DNA of 64,000 nt from NCBI RefSeq assembly GCF_030052995.1, contig NZ_JASJPW010000001.1, positions 864,501-928,500 of the forward strand, read 5' to 3'. The notes below the pieces were generated by a model, which saw only the letters and a list, made by a program, of their open reading frames with translations, was not told the DNA's origin and searched no databases. Positions within the stretch are counted from its first letter, which is position 1. Each line of letters starts with the position of its first letter. This document shows, in pieces, positions 35,690 through 45,249 of this stretch. The stretch is from Gemmobacter sp. 24YEA27. Lineage in GTDB: Bacteria > Pseudomonadota > Alphaproteobacteria > Rhodobacterales > Rhodobacteraceae. The position numbers were made by a program, and so were the translations under genes.

Positions 35690-36130
35690 CCAGGGCCCAG
35701 ACCCGGGTCTGCCCGAGGTTCGGTCTCTCGGGATCACGGTGAGCCATATCGGCGGCGCGTCGGTCCTGCCCGATCTGCCCGGCCAGATCCCGCCGGACTA
35801 TCAGATTGCCTGCTTCACCGCAAATGGCGTTCATGCCCTCCTCCCCCCGCGCGCAGGATCGCGAAGCCAGGGAAGACCGTTACCGCCGGCTCGATTACGC
35901 GCAATCAGGTGCTGCGGGCCCTCAAATTCCTCGGTCGCGATTTGTGGGGACGCTCAAGCGGCTGTTACCGCCGGAGCCGCGCCGAACCGAAAATGCATTG
36001 TCTGAAACTCTTGCGCCACCGCCTCATGGCGCATGACTTTGGTCGTAAGGTCGCTGACCTGCAGGTCCCTGTGACCGTTCAGAATCGCGACACCACCTTC
36101 GGCACATCTCGGAAAAAGGCCGTGCGATCA
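35690..36130 (+). mobile_element. Decayed IS5-family transposase remnant
   Basis: Pieces of an IS5-type DDE transposase can be read in two frames. At about 35710-35840: EVRSLGITVSHIGGASVLPDLPGQIPPDY. From 35852: RRIAKPGKTVTAGSITRN, then QVLRALKFLGRDLWGRSSGCYRRSRAEPKMHC and LKLLRHRLMAHDFGRKVADLQVPVTV. This is the C-terminal half of the group that ends ...YHRRSRVETKMHC..LLGQRL..RDFDRQVAE.Q. The region around the second catalytic Asp (TADGAYDTRKCHDAIA) is deleted. No inverted repeats were seen. It is inactive. Confidence 0.7.
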
Positions 36131-36526
36131 GGCCGTCCCGGGATAGCCGAAACTCGACCGTCAGCTGAAATTTGCAACATAGCCATCGGCGCTTATCGAT
36201 CATCTCGCGGTGAGACGTTCGCGATGGCGATGGTGGAAGAGGCCGCCGACCGCATACCCCGCCGCCAATCCAGGGGGGCTCGGCGATCCGCACCAGCATT
36301 GGGAAGCGAAAACCATTCGCCATTCTGCGCAGGTGGCGGTTGGCCAGGGACTGAGCTGTGACCCCGCATTCAGGAACGGGTTTGACCGCGCGAAGGCTGC
36401 GCCCTTGCCTGATGTCCGGGCGTTGTTTGGCCTCTGCGAGGGGATCCCGCCGGCGCTGAGCGGCACCGTGAGTTCCGATGTGGTGACGGGTGCGACGCCA
36501 GATCAGATGCCGGTCTGCCGCCGCGA
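36131..36526. other. No recognisable gene or element
   Basis: This stretch follows the IS5 remnant. Open frames exist on both strands but none shows a coherent protein pattern, and no hairpin terminator or promoter stands out. It may include the lost 3' end of the IS5 copy. The 214 bases from 36938 to 37151 likewise hold nothing I recognise. Confidence 0.5.
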
Positions 36527-36937
36527 TCACCGCCCCGGCCTGCGGGACGCGATCAGCACCACGTCGCCGCCGCCGCCATCGACGTCAAACACACCAAAAG
36601 CTACGCCGCTGATCAGGCCGGCATTGACCTGAACGGCGGTGTCAGAGCCAGGGAGTCTCCCGCTCGCAATGCCCGTCAGTGACCCGTTAATCACGATGCG
36701 GGTGCTGGTGGAGCTGCTGCCAGAGATGCCCGGCCCGACCGGGGAACTGACCGGGGCACCAGCAAGGATCTCGACCGGAAGCTTGCTGCCCGCAGACCAG
36801 CAGAGAGCGTGACTGCAGGCATGGAATTCGAGGGCATCAGCGATCTGCTTCGAACTTACGCTGCCCGTGATGACGATGTAGCGTGAGCTTAGGACAGTGC
36901 ATTTCGGCCGAGAGAAAGGCTGTCGGCACTGCCAAAG
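36527..36937 (-). pseudogene. Fragment of a probable secreted protein without a start codon
   Basis: A minus-strand frame of about 137 codons is open between stops at 36938 and 36527 but contains no ATG, GTG or TTG near its beginning. It reads SRYIVITGSVSSKQIADALEF, then LPVEILAGAPVSSPVGPGISGSSSTSTRIVINGSLTG and NAGLISGVAFGVFDVDGGGGDVVLIASRR. The Ser/Gly/Thr-rich composition and the ISGV.F..FDVDGG..D pattern recall the extracellular proteins of alphaproteobacteria that carry a Ca2+-type FDID motif. The family is not certain. Its surroundings are scraps of mobile elements, so it is probably a decayed gene end. Confidence 0.4.
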
Positions 36938-37151
36938 TCATGAGGAATTTCTGCGCCGGCATTGGTTCCGGGTGCATAGAAGAAGGCCTTTCACGTTTCG
37001 CAAGAAAGGGTATCGTCTCATGCCCTGTCTGAGGGGCGCATCAAATGGCGCCACCGGGACGGGGCAGGCACAGCGTGACGTAACCGCCCTGGTCCTGAAT
37101 TTCGTCAGCACGATTTGGAAGGCGATCCTTTCAGGGTCGTTTCGGGCGGCG

Positions 37152-37799
37152 TCAGCTGCGGCGGAAGGTGAGGTTCAGCCGCAGGTCACCGCAAACCGGG
37201 TGGGTGCCCGGTTTCAGCGCATCGATCCCGTGGAAGTAAAGTCGCGAGGGGCCACCCCAGACCACGACATCGCCATGTAAAAGCGGAATCTTCCGCGCCG
37301 GGTCGCTGCGGTTCAGCCCGCCAAAGCGGAAGATCGCGGCAAGGCCCAGCGAGACCGAAACGATGGGCTGTGAGAAATCCGCCTCATCCTGATCCTGGTG
37401 CAGCGCCATTTTTGCGCCGGGCTGGTACCGGTTGATCAGGCAGACATCCGGGGCAAAGCCGGGATAGCCGGCCTCTGTGGCGGCATCCTGCGCGAGGGCG
37501 CGGAAGGCGGCCGGCATAGCGGGCCAGGGCGCGCCGGTTTCGGGATCAAGCGCCTGATAGCGATAGCCGCGCCGGTCGCTGACCCAGCCGCCGCTGCCGC
37601 AATTCGTCATCGCAACCGACATGGCAAAGCCGCCGCGCGTGACCATATGGCGGAAGGGCGAGATGGCGGCGACCGCCGCGATCCCATCGGTCAGCGCATG
37701 GGCCTCGGGGCCTGCAAAATACCTGAGCAGCACCGCACCGGGGGCCAGGTCTTCGCGACCCCGTTGCGGGAGGTCTGCATCACCGAAAAGATCTGTCAT
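37152..37799 (-). CDS. alkB: DNA oxidative demethylase AlkB
   Basis: This 215-residue Fe(II)/2-oxoglutarate dioxygenase matches E. coli AlkB with a constant offset of three residues. The iron ligands are His134, Asp136 (MALHQDQDEAD) and His190 (YFHGI); the 2-oxoglutarate-binding arginines are Arg207 and Arg213 (GDLRLNLTFR). It directly reverses 1-methyladenine and 3-methylcytosine in DNA. The gene stands alone, transcribed toward the decayed region, and shows no adaptive (Ada) operon partner. Confidence 0.93.
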   Translation of the reverse strand: MTDLFGDADLPQRGREDLAPGAVLLRYFAGPEAHALTDGIAAVAAISPFRHMVTRGGFAMSVAMTNCGSGGWVSDRRGYRYQALDPETGAPWPAMPAAFRALAQDAATEAGYPGFAPDVCLINRYQPGAKMALHQDQDEADFSQPIVSVSLGLAAIFRFGGLNRSDPARKIPLLHGDVVVWGGPSRLYFHGIDALKPGTHPVCGDLRLNLTFRRS

Positions 37800-37849
37800 T
37801 GCCGTCTCCGCCGCTTATCGCAGTATCGCCTCCCGAACGGCGGAGCGCA

Positions 37850-37881
37850 AAAGAAAAGGGCCGTCCCGGGCTGATCCCGGG
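37850..37881 (-). terminator. Rho-independent terminator after HU gene
   Basis: On the minus strand CCCGGG-ATCAG-CCCGGG forms a hairpin, followed after ACGGC by CCCTTTTCTTTT. It lies about 45 bases after the HU stop. GC-rich stem plus U-rich tail fit an intrinsic terminator. Confidence 0.6.
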
Positions 37882-37926
37882 CGACCCCATCCGTCTTGCA
37901 ACCGGTCTTCTGGCCTGATCCGAAGA

Positions 37927-38214
37927 TCAGCCGTTGACCAGGTCTTTAAGAGCTTTGGCGATGGTGAATTTCACCTGCTTGTCGGCCGGTTTGGTCATGG
38001 TTTCACCGGTGGCCGGGTTACGGACCTGACGCTCGGGGCGCTCTTTGCAGGCCACTTTGCCGAGGCCCGGCAGGGTGACTGCACCACCTGCAGTGACTTC
38101 CTTTGCCACCACATCAGCAATCGCATCCAGTGCGGCCGAAGCGGTTTTCTTGTCGGCGCCCATTGCTTCGGCAAGGGCAGCCACAAGCTGGGTCTTGGTC
38201 ATCGGCTTGGACAT
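37927..38214 (-). CDS. hup: HU-family DNA-binding protein
   Basis: The product is 95 residues, the HU/IHF size. It starts MSKPMTKTQLVAALAEAMGADKKTASAALDAIADVVAKEV and contains the DNA-binding arm LPGLGKVACKERPERQVRNPATGETMTKPADKQVKFTIAKALKDLVN, with the conserved RxxRNPxTG. It is a nucleoid protein that bends DNA as a dimer. GGAGA lies upstream of ATG. The arm has Lys/Glu spacing typical of alphaproteobacterial HU. Confidence 0.93.
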   Translation of the reverse strand: MSKPMTKTQLVAALAEAMGADKKTASAALDAIADVVAKEVTAGGAVTLPGLGKVACKERPERQVRNPATGETMTKPADKQVKFTIAKALKDLVNG

Positions 38215-38386
38215 TGGTGTCTCCTGTTCTCGTTCGGCTTGTCCTTCTGATCCCGGGCCTGCAATTGCGGCTTCGGGACCCCCTTTTCAGGGCTGTCGCT
38301 CAGTCACCTGGAAAGTGGGGCGAAATCAAGCCCCAGAACGCAGCCGGGGCTGGAAATCAGCGGTTTTCACCGGAATTCCCTATGTC

Positions 38387-39853
38387 TCACAGGAATGCGG
38401 TTTCCTCAAAGCTGCGCAATTTGCGCGAATGGATGCGTTCCAACGGGGTTTCGCGCAGCAGCTCCATCGCGCGGATGCCGATCTGCAGGTGCCGCCCGAC
38501 CTGGGCCTGGTAGAATTCGGTCGCCATGCCGGGAAGCTTCAGCTCGCCATGCAGCGGTTTGTCGGAAACGCAAAGCAGCGTCCCGTAAGGCACCCGGAAG
38601 CGGAACCCGTTGGCCGCGATGGTGGCCGATTCCATATCCAGCCCCACCGCGCGCGACTGCGACAGCCGCCGCACCGGGCCGGACTGATCGCGCAATTCCC
38701 AGTTGCGGTTGTCGATGGTGGCGACCGTGCCGGTGCGCATGATGCGCTTGAGCTCGTAGCCTTCCAGCCGGGTGACCTCTTCGACCGCGTCTTCCAGTGC
38801 GATCTGGATCTCGGCCAGCGCCGGGATCGGCACCCAGACCGGCAGGTCGTCATCCAGCACATGATCCTCGCGCAGATAGGCATGGGCGAGGACGTAATCG
38901 CCAAGCGCCTGGGTGTTTCTGAGCCCGGCGCAATGGCCGACCATCAGCCAGGCATGCGGGCGCAGGACCGCGATATGGTCGGTGGCGGTTTTGGCATTCG
39001 ACGGGCCAACACCAATATTGACCAGCGTGATGCCGTCGCCATCCGGGCGTTTCAGGTGATAGGTCGGCATTTGCGGCATTTTCGACGGAAGGAGGATCCT
39101 GCCATCCCCGGAGGTGATCTCCTGATCGCCGGTTGCGACAAAGCTGGAATAGCCGGAATTCGGGTCATCAAGCGCCGCGCGGGCGAAGGCCTCGAATTCA
39201 TCGACATAGAACTGGTAATTGGTGAACAGAACATGGTTCTGGAAGTGCCGCGGGCTGGTTGCGGTGTAATGCGCCAGCCGTGCCAGGCTGTAATCGACGC
39301 GCTGCGCGGTAAAGGGCGCGAGCGGCATCGAGCCATCGGCGAAATGTTCGAGCGTTCCGTTGACGATGTCGTCATTGGTGGTCGCGAGGTCCGGCACGTC
39401 GAACACATCGCGCAGCGGGAAATCCAGCGCGCCGGCCTGGGGGATGATCAGGTCGGGCTGACCCGCCACCGCGAAATGCAGCGGGATCGGCGTGACCGAG
39501 GGGCCAATGGTGACCGGCACCCCGTGATTGCGGACCAGAAGGCCGATCTGCTGGATCAGATAATTGCGAAACAGATCAGGGCGGGTCACGGTGGTGGAAT
39601 AGGTGCCTGGCCGCGCGACATGGCCAAAGGACAGGCGGGTGTCGACATTCGAGAAACTGTCCACCACAAGGCGGATTTCCGGGTAATAGGCGCGGATCCG
39701 GTTTGTCGGTCGGCCAGTGATCAGCGCCTCGCGGAACTGGCTGATCAGATGGGCGGTGGCCTCGTCATAAAGCACATGCAGCCGGTCAACGGCTTCGGTG
39801 GCATCGGTGAAGCTTTGCGCTTCGCTCGGGTCTGGCAAAAGAAGGATCGACAC
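38387..39853 (-). CDS. amn: AMP nucleosidase
   Basis: From GTG (complement 39851-39853) the protein has 488 residues, the Amn length. It begins VSILLLPDPSEAQSF, with a N-terminal regulatory domain (ALITGRPTNRIRAYYPEIRLVVDSFSN), then the nucleosidase core RDVFDVPDL, INIGVGPSNAKTATDHIAVLRPHAWLMVGHCAGLR and SRAVGLDMESATIAANGFRFRVPYGTLLCVSDKPLHGELKLPG, including the DMES motif that binds ribose. It hydrolyses AMP to adenine and ribose 5-phosphate. The long open frame upstream is Arg/Ser/Pro-rich shadow sequence. It starts 181 bases from a divergent SDR. Confidence 0.92.
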   Translation of the reverse strand: MSILLLPDPSEAQSFTDATEAVDRLHVLYDEATAHLISQFREALITGRPTNRIRAYYPEIRLVVDSFSNVDTRLSFGHVARPGTYSTTVTRPDLFRNYLIQQIGLLVRNHGVPVTIGPSVTPIPLHFAVAGQPDLIIPQAGALDFPLRDVFDVPDLATTNDDIVNGTLEHFADGSMPLAPFTAQRVDYSLARLAHYTATSPRHFQNHVLFTNYQFYVDEFEAFARAALDDPNSGYSSFVATGDQEITSGDGRILLPSKMPQMPTYHLKRPDGDGITLVNIGVGPSNAKTATDHIAVLRPHAWLMVGHCAGLRNTQALGDYVLAHAYLREDHVLDDDLPVWVPIPALAEIQIALEDAVEEVTRLEGYELKRIMRTGTVATIDNRNWELRDQSGPVRRLSQSRAVGLDMESATIAANGFRFRVPYGTLLCVSDKPLHGELKLPGMATEFYQAQVGRHLQIGIRAMELLRETPLERIHSRKLRSFEETAFL

Positions 39854-40034
39854 TTGTCCGTTTTGTCCTTTGGATCGCTGCGGCCTGACGGATGATCGGG
39901 AGAGACATCCGGCGGGCCATCTGGCTGAGTTAAGCGCAAAGCGGGGCGCTGAGGCAAGTGAACTCCAGGTAACGGGGCGCGGGGGCCGAGCGGGGCGCTT
40001 GCAGTGGCGCGCGTGCAGAGAGATAGTCGCGGCC

Positions 40035-40883
40035 ATGAAAACACTGCTTTCTCTTGGACATGGATATTGCGCCGCCGCGCTGGCGCGCGGGCTGTTGGCC
40101 GAGGGCTGGACCGTGATCGGCACCACCCGCGATGCGGCAAAGGCGGCGGCGTTTGAGGCAATGGGCGTCGAGCCTCTGGTCTGGGATCCGGCGCGGGGCG
40201 CGGATCTTGCGCCTGCACTGGCGCGCGCCACGCATATCCTGCATTCCGCGAGCCCCGATGAGGCGGGCGATCCGTTCCTGAACGCCTGGCCCGGGATTCG
40301 CGAGGCGCAGGTGGAATGGATGGGATACCTTTCGACCACCGGAGTTTACGGCGATACGCGTGGCGCCTGGGTGGATGAGACCTCGCCGGTTTTGCCGGCG
40401 CGGGCGCGTTCGGGCGAGCGGGTCCGCGCCGAGCGCGACTGGCTGACGAGCGGGCTGCCGGTGCAGGTGTTTCGCCTGGCCGGGATTTACGGGCCGGGGC
40501 GCGGGCCGTTTGAGAAGATCCGCAATGGCTCGGCCCGGCGGATCCTGAAAGAGGGCCAGGTGTTCTCGCGTATCCATGTCGATGACATCGTGCAGGTGCT
40601 GCGGGCCTCGATGGCGGCGCCCTGGCCGGGGCGGATCTATAATGTCTGCGACGACCTGCCCTCATCCGCCGCCGAGGTGCTGAGCTTTGCCGCCGGTCTT
40701 CTGGGCCTGCCGGAGCCGCCGGCGGTGGAATTTGCCGAGGCGAAGATGGGGCCGCTTGCGCGCAGTTTCTATGAGGAATGCCGGCGGGTCCGGAATACGC
40801 GGATCCGGGACGAGCTGGGGGTGCGGCTTTTATATCCGGATTACCGGGCGGGGCTGCGGGGGATCCTCGCGGCTGAGGGCTGA
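40035..40883 (+). CDS. Atypical extended SDR (NAD-dependent epimerase/dehydratase fold, YeeZ-like)
   Basis: ATG 40035 opens a 282-residue protein with KTLLSLGHGYCAAALARGLLAEGW (Rossmann motif GxGxxx-type), ATHILHSASPDEAGDP, GYLSTTGVYGDTRGAWVDET and FRLAGIYGPGRGPFEKI. The YLSTTGVYG stretch has the catalytic-like Tyr but not a normal YxxxK. This resembles the atypical SDR group around YeeZ; the substrate is not known. The preceding open frame 39798-40034 is unsupported. It is divergent from amn. Confidence 0.72.
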   Translation: MKTLLSLGHGYCAAALARGLLAEGWTVIGTTRDAAKAAAFEAMGVEPLVWDPARGADLAPALARATHILHSASPDEAGDPFLNAWPGIREAQVEWMGYLSTTGVYGDTRGAWVDETSPVLPARARSGERVRAERDWLTSGLPVQVFRLAGIYGPGRGPFEKIRNGSARRILKEGQVFSRIHVDDIVQVLRASMAAPWPGRIYNVCDDLPSSAAEVLSFAAGLLGLPEPPAVEFAEAKMGPLARSFYEECRRVRNTRIRDELGVRLLYPDYRAGLRGILAAEG

Positions 40884-40893
40884 GCGGGGTGCT

Positions 40894-40923
40894 GGAGGCG
40901 GGAGCCTCCGGCGGGGATATTTA
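40894..40923 (+). repeat. Rhodobacterales-type intergenic hairpin (GGAGGC-GGGA-GCCTCC, then GGCGGGGATATTT)
   Basis: Between the SDR stop and rnhB is the hairpin GGAGGC-GGGA-GCCTCC followed by GGCGGGGATATTTAAGAGACAGAAAATG leading into the rnhB start. I recall near-identical GC-hairpin plus GGATATTT strings as repeated intergenic elements upstream of genes in this bacterial group; that recollection was not checked. It may be a terminator or translation-leader element. Confidence 0.4.
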
Positions 40924-41287
40924 AGAGACAGAAAATGAGCGGGGCCGGAACAGGGCCTGGGCGAGGCGTGATGGTGACGGTTCCGGATTTCAGTTTTGAG
41001 GCGGAGGCGCTGGCAGGTGGCGCCACCTGTGTCGTGGGTGTCGATGAGGTCGGACGCGGACCGATTGCGGGACCGGTGACGGCGGCGGCGGTGCGGCTGG
41101 ATCCGGGAAATATCCCCGAGGGGCTCAGGGACAGCAAGGCGATGAGCCAGGCGGCGCGCGAGCGGCTGTCAGACTGGCTTTTGACCCATGCGGCCGTCTC
41201 GGTCGCGCATGCCAGTGTCGAAGAGATTGACGAGATCAATATACTGCGTGCCAGCCATCTTGCGATGGAACGGGCGGTGGCGGGGCT

Positions 41288-41315
41288 GGGGCAGGGGCAG
41301 GGGCAGGGGCAGGGG
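41288..41315 (+). repeat. Tandem 6-base repeat (GGGGCA) inside rnhB
   Basis: Four perfect GGGGCA units (41288-41311) plus a partial one encode LGQGQGQGQGP in a surface loop of RNase HII. The repeat is in frame (6 bases per unit), so changes in copy number would preserve the reading frame but vary loop length. Confidence 0.85.
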
Positions 41316-41580
41316 CCCGATTTCGCCCTGATCGATGGCAATCTTTTGCCGCGCGGTCTGACGATCCCTGCCCGGGCGCTGGTCAGGGGCGATGCCCGCT
41401 GCCAGTCGATTGCCGCCGCATCAATTGTCGCCAAGGTTGCGCGCGACCGGATCATGGTGGATCTGGCGCAACAGTTTCCCGGTTATGGCTGGGAGCGGAA
41501 TGCCGGCTACCCGACAAAGGCGCATCTCCAGGCGCTCCTGGATTTTGGCGTGACCCCCGTGCATAGACGCTCCTTCAAAC

Positions 41581-42843
<1,263 letters not shown>

Positions 42844-42900
42844 CGCGATTCCCATAAGATACACGAACGCCTGCGCCCCGGTCCGCCTGGGGTGCCACTG

Positions 42901-42928
42901 CCCCGCCATGTTTACATGGCGGGGCCTT
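42901..42928 (+). terminator. Rho-independent terminator after ccrM
   Basis: CCCCGCCATG-TTTA-CATGGCGGGG makes a 10-base-pair stem (42901-42924), followed by CCTTTT. It lies 58 bases after the ccrM stop, before the convergent FMN reductase, and can probably serve both. Confidence 0.85.
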
Positions 42929-42951
42929 TTGGTTGCGCGCGCCCTGGAGGG

Positions 42952-43503
42952 TCAGATGTTCTTCGCGGCGAAAGTCGCGAATTTTTCCAGCACGGTGCCG
43001 AGGAATTTTGCGGTCTCTGGTTTCAGCCCGCCCTTGTCATCCAGCATGTTCTGCACCTGGGCCAGATAGGCTTCTGGCTGCTGCAGCGTTGGCATGTCGA
43101 GGAAGACCAGCGACTGGCGCAGATGGTGATTGGCGGCAAAACCCGAAATCGCGCCCATCGAAGCCGAGATCACTGCAGCTGGCTTGCCGCCCCAGACACT
43201 GTGCCCATAGGGGCGCGAGCCGACATCCAATGCGTTTTTCAGCACCGCCGGCACCGAGCGGTTATATTCCGGCGTGACAAAGATCACCGCCTGTTTCGCC
43301 GCAATTGCCTTGCGGAATGCGGTCCAGGCAGCGGGTGGGGTGCCCTCGTCCAGATCCTGGTTGTAAAAGGGCAGATCCCCGATCGGGATGATCTCAAGGG
43401 TCATGCCCTCGGGTGCAAGGGCCTGCAGCCCTTTGGCGACCGAGAGATTGTAAGACCCGGCGCGCAGGCTTCCGACCAGGACGGCGACTTCCAGCTTGGA
43501 CAT
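42952..43503 (-). CDS. NADPH-dependent FMN reductase family protein
   Basis: A 183-residue flavodoxin-fold protein starting MSKLEVAVLVGSLRAGSYN (FMN phosphate loop GSLRxxSxN), with VIFVTPEYNRSVPAVLKNALD and KPAAVISASMGAISGF, all typical of the NADPH-FMN reductase/ChrR group. The ATG (complement 43501-43503) follows AGAAGGAAG. It is a cytoplasmic flavin- or quinone-reductase that may protect against oxidative stress or supply FMNH2; its partner is unknown. It converges on ccrM with the shared terminator between. Confidence 0.87.
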   Translation of the reverse strand: MSKLEVAVLVGSLRAGSYNLSVAKGLQALAPEGMTLEIIPIGDLPFYNQDLDEGTPPAAWTAFRKAIAAKQAVIFVTPEYNRSVPAVLKNALDVGSRPYGHSVWGGKPAAVISASMGAISGFAANHHLRQSLVFLDMPTLQQPEAYLAQVQNMLDDKGGLKPETAKFLGTVLEKFATFAAKNI

Positions 43504-43601
43504 TTGAAGGCTTCCTTCTGTTGATCCATGCATTCAGTGTTACGCATTACGGCCCGGGCGTCACAGGCTCTGTGCGGATCGGCAAGGATCAGCCGTGAGG
43601 C

Positions 43602-44360
43602 TCAGCCGCGCCCGACATAGGGCATCGCGGTCGCCATGATCGTGGTGAAAAGCGTGTTCACCGACAGCGGCTGGCGCGCGATCATCACGATGGCTTCGGC
43701 GACATGGGCGACATCCATCACCGGCTCGGGGCGGATGCTGCCATCGGCCTGGAGCATGCCCCTGGGCATTTCAGCCGTCATCGGCGTTGCAGCATTGCCG
43801 ATATCGATCTGGCCGACCGCTATGCCATGTTCGCGCCCCTCAAGTGCGAGGGATTTGGTCAGCCCGGTCACCGCATGTTTCGACGCCGCGTAAGAGATCG
43901 TCTGCGGTCGTGGCACATAGGCCGAGATCGAGCCATTGTTGAGGATGCGCCCGCCTTTGGGATCTTGCACCAGCATCTGCCGCCAGGCCTCGCGCGCGCA
44001 ATAGAAGGCGCCGTTCAGGTTGATTGCAATCACCGCATCCCAGCTGTCCGGCGTGGTATCCTCGACCCGCGCCTGGCCGCCAAAGGCACCGGCATTGTTG
44101 AAGAGGAAATCGATCCGGCCAAAACGCGCGACGATCTGCGCGAAAGCCTCGCGGACCGCGTCGGACTGGCTCAGATCGGCGGTGACGATCAGCGCGCGGT
44201 CGGGATCTGCGCTGTGCGCCGCCGTTTCCGCCAGGGGCGCCTCGCGACGGCCGATCAGCGCGCAGCGATAGCCCGCCGCGATCAGCGCCTGTGCCACGGC
44301 GCGCCCGATCCCCGATCCGGCACCGGTGATCACCGCGACCGGCAATTCGCTTTGTGTCAT
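43602..44360 (-). CDS. Short-chain dehydrogenase in the transglutaminase/ATP-grasp operon
   Basis: The 252-residue classical SDR starts MTQSELPVAVITGAGSGIG (cofactor motif TGAGSGIG) and has NNAGAFG, NNGSISAYVPRPQTISYAASKHA (catalytic Ser and Tyr-x3-Lys) and a C-terminus ending MATAMPYVGRG. Its start lies one base before the transglutaminase stop, so the two are probably co-transcribed. The usual last gene in similar operons is a proteasome-type (Anbu) peptidase; here an SDR takes that position. Its substrate is unknown. Confidence 0.8.
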   Translation of the reverse strand: MTQSELPVAVITGAGSGIGRAVAQALIAAGYRCALIGRREAPLAETAAHSADPDRALIVTADLSQSDAVREAFAQIVARFGRIDFLFNNAGAFGGQARVEDTTPDSWDAVIAINLNGAFYCAREAWRQMLVQDPKGGRILNNGSISAYVPRPQTISYAASKHAVTGLTKSLALEGREHGIAVGQIDIGNAATPMTAEMPRGMLQADGSIRPEPVMDVAHVAEAIVMIARQPLSVNTLFTTIMATAMPYVGRG

Positions 44361-44361
44361 C

Positions 44362-45249
44362 TCAGCCCTCCCCGGCCTCGGTAATATCCACCGAATGACG
44401 GCCCTCCTGCTGGCCGTCAAGCCGCAGCATCCCCGTCACCGGCGCCACATCACCATAGTCGCGACCCATGCCGACATCTATATGATCTGCGCCGGTGAAA
44501 CAGGCATTGGTCGGATCATAATCGATCCAGCCGCGCTGGCTGCCGCCCCAGGCCCTGACCCAGGCATGCATCGCATCGGCGCCAATGAGGCGCTTTCGCC
44601 CGGGCGGCGGCAGGGTACGCAGATAGCCTGCCACATAGGCTGCCGGAATGCCGAGGCTCCTGAGGCCGCCCACCATGATCTGCGCGAAATCCTGACAGAC
44701 GCCATGGCGTGCGGCAAAGGCCTCGGCCGGCGACGTGTTGACATCGGTGGCGCCGGTCTCGAACCTCATATGGTCATGGAGCATGAGGCCAAGCCGTTCT
44801 GTCACCACCGCCACGCTGTCTCCCGTCCTCAGCGCGCCGGCCGCAAAATCGCTGATGGCGCCCACCTCTGGGATGCGGCGCGAGGGCAAGTGGTAATGCA
44901 GCGGCGATGTCGGCCCGAGGCTGCGGCATTGCGCGATCTCGGGGCCGAGTTGGGTGACCGGCATCGAGAGGTCGAGGCCCCCGGGCTCTGCCAGCCGCTC
45001 GACCTCGGCTTCAAGGCGCAGCTCAAGCCGCGTCAGCCCGGCGGGGATCGCCGCCTCAACGACAGCAGTGCCGAAAAAATCGGTAAAAAAGCCCAGCTCG
45101 CCCGGTTCCGGCTCCAGCGTGACCTGGGATCCCAGAAGACGCTGGCGCCCGGGCAGAGTGGCGGGAAGGATGCGGAAATGCTGCCGCCCGGCGCCGCTGG
45201 GCCGGTCGAATTCATAGCTGATCTGCAGACGCAGCTTATAAAGGCTCAT
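44362..45249 (-). CDS. Transglutaminase-like cysteine protease family protein
   Basis: From ATG (complement 45247-45249) the protein has 295 residues. The N-terminal bacterial transglutaminase beta-domain begins [17 protein letters not shown]. The catalytic triad is visible: HGVCQDFAQ (Cys), DAMHAWVRA (His) and WIDYDPTN (Asp). The fold acts as a cysteine protease or amide-exchange enzyme. It overlaps the ATP-grasp/alpha-E gene by four bases (45246-45249), so it is co-translated. The open frame further upstream is an Arg/Ala-rich shadow. Confidence 0.88.
   Translation of the reverse strand: MSLYKLRLQISYEFDRPSGAGRQHFRILPATLPGRQRLLGSQVTLEPEPGELGFFTDFFGTAVVEAAIPAGLTRLELRLEAEVERLAEPGGLDLSMPVTQLGPEIAQCRSLGPTSPLHYHLPSRRIPEVGAISDFAAGALRTGDSVAVVTERLGLMLHDHMRFETGATDVNTSPAEAFAARHGVCQDFAQIMVGGLRSLGIPAAYVAGYLRTLPPPGRKRLIGADAMHAWVRAWGGSQRGWIDYDPTNACFTGADHIDVGMGRDYGDVAPVTGMLRLDGQQEGRHSVDITEAGEG

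Noticed and set aside
38045..39895. 616-codon plus-strand open frame opposite HU and amn
   Set aside because: Opposes two genes with diagnostic motifs; no domain of its own.
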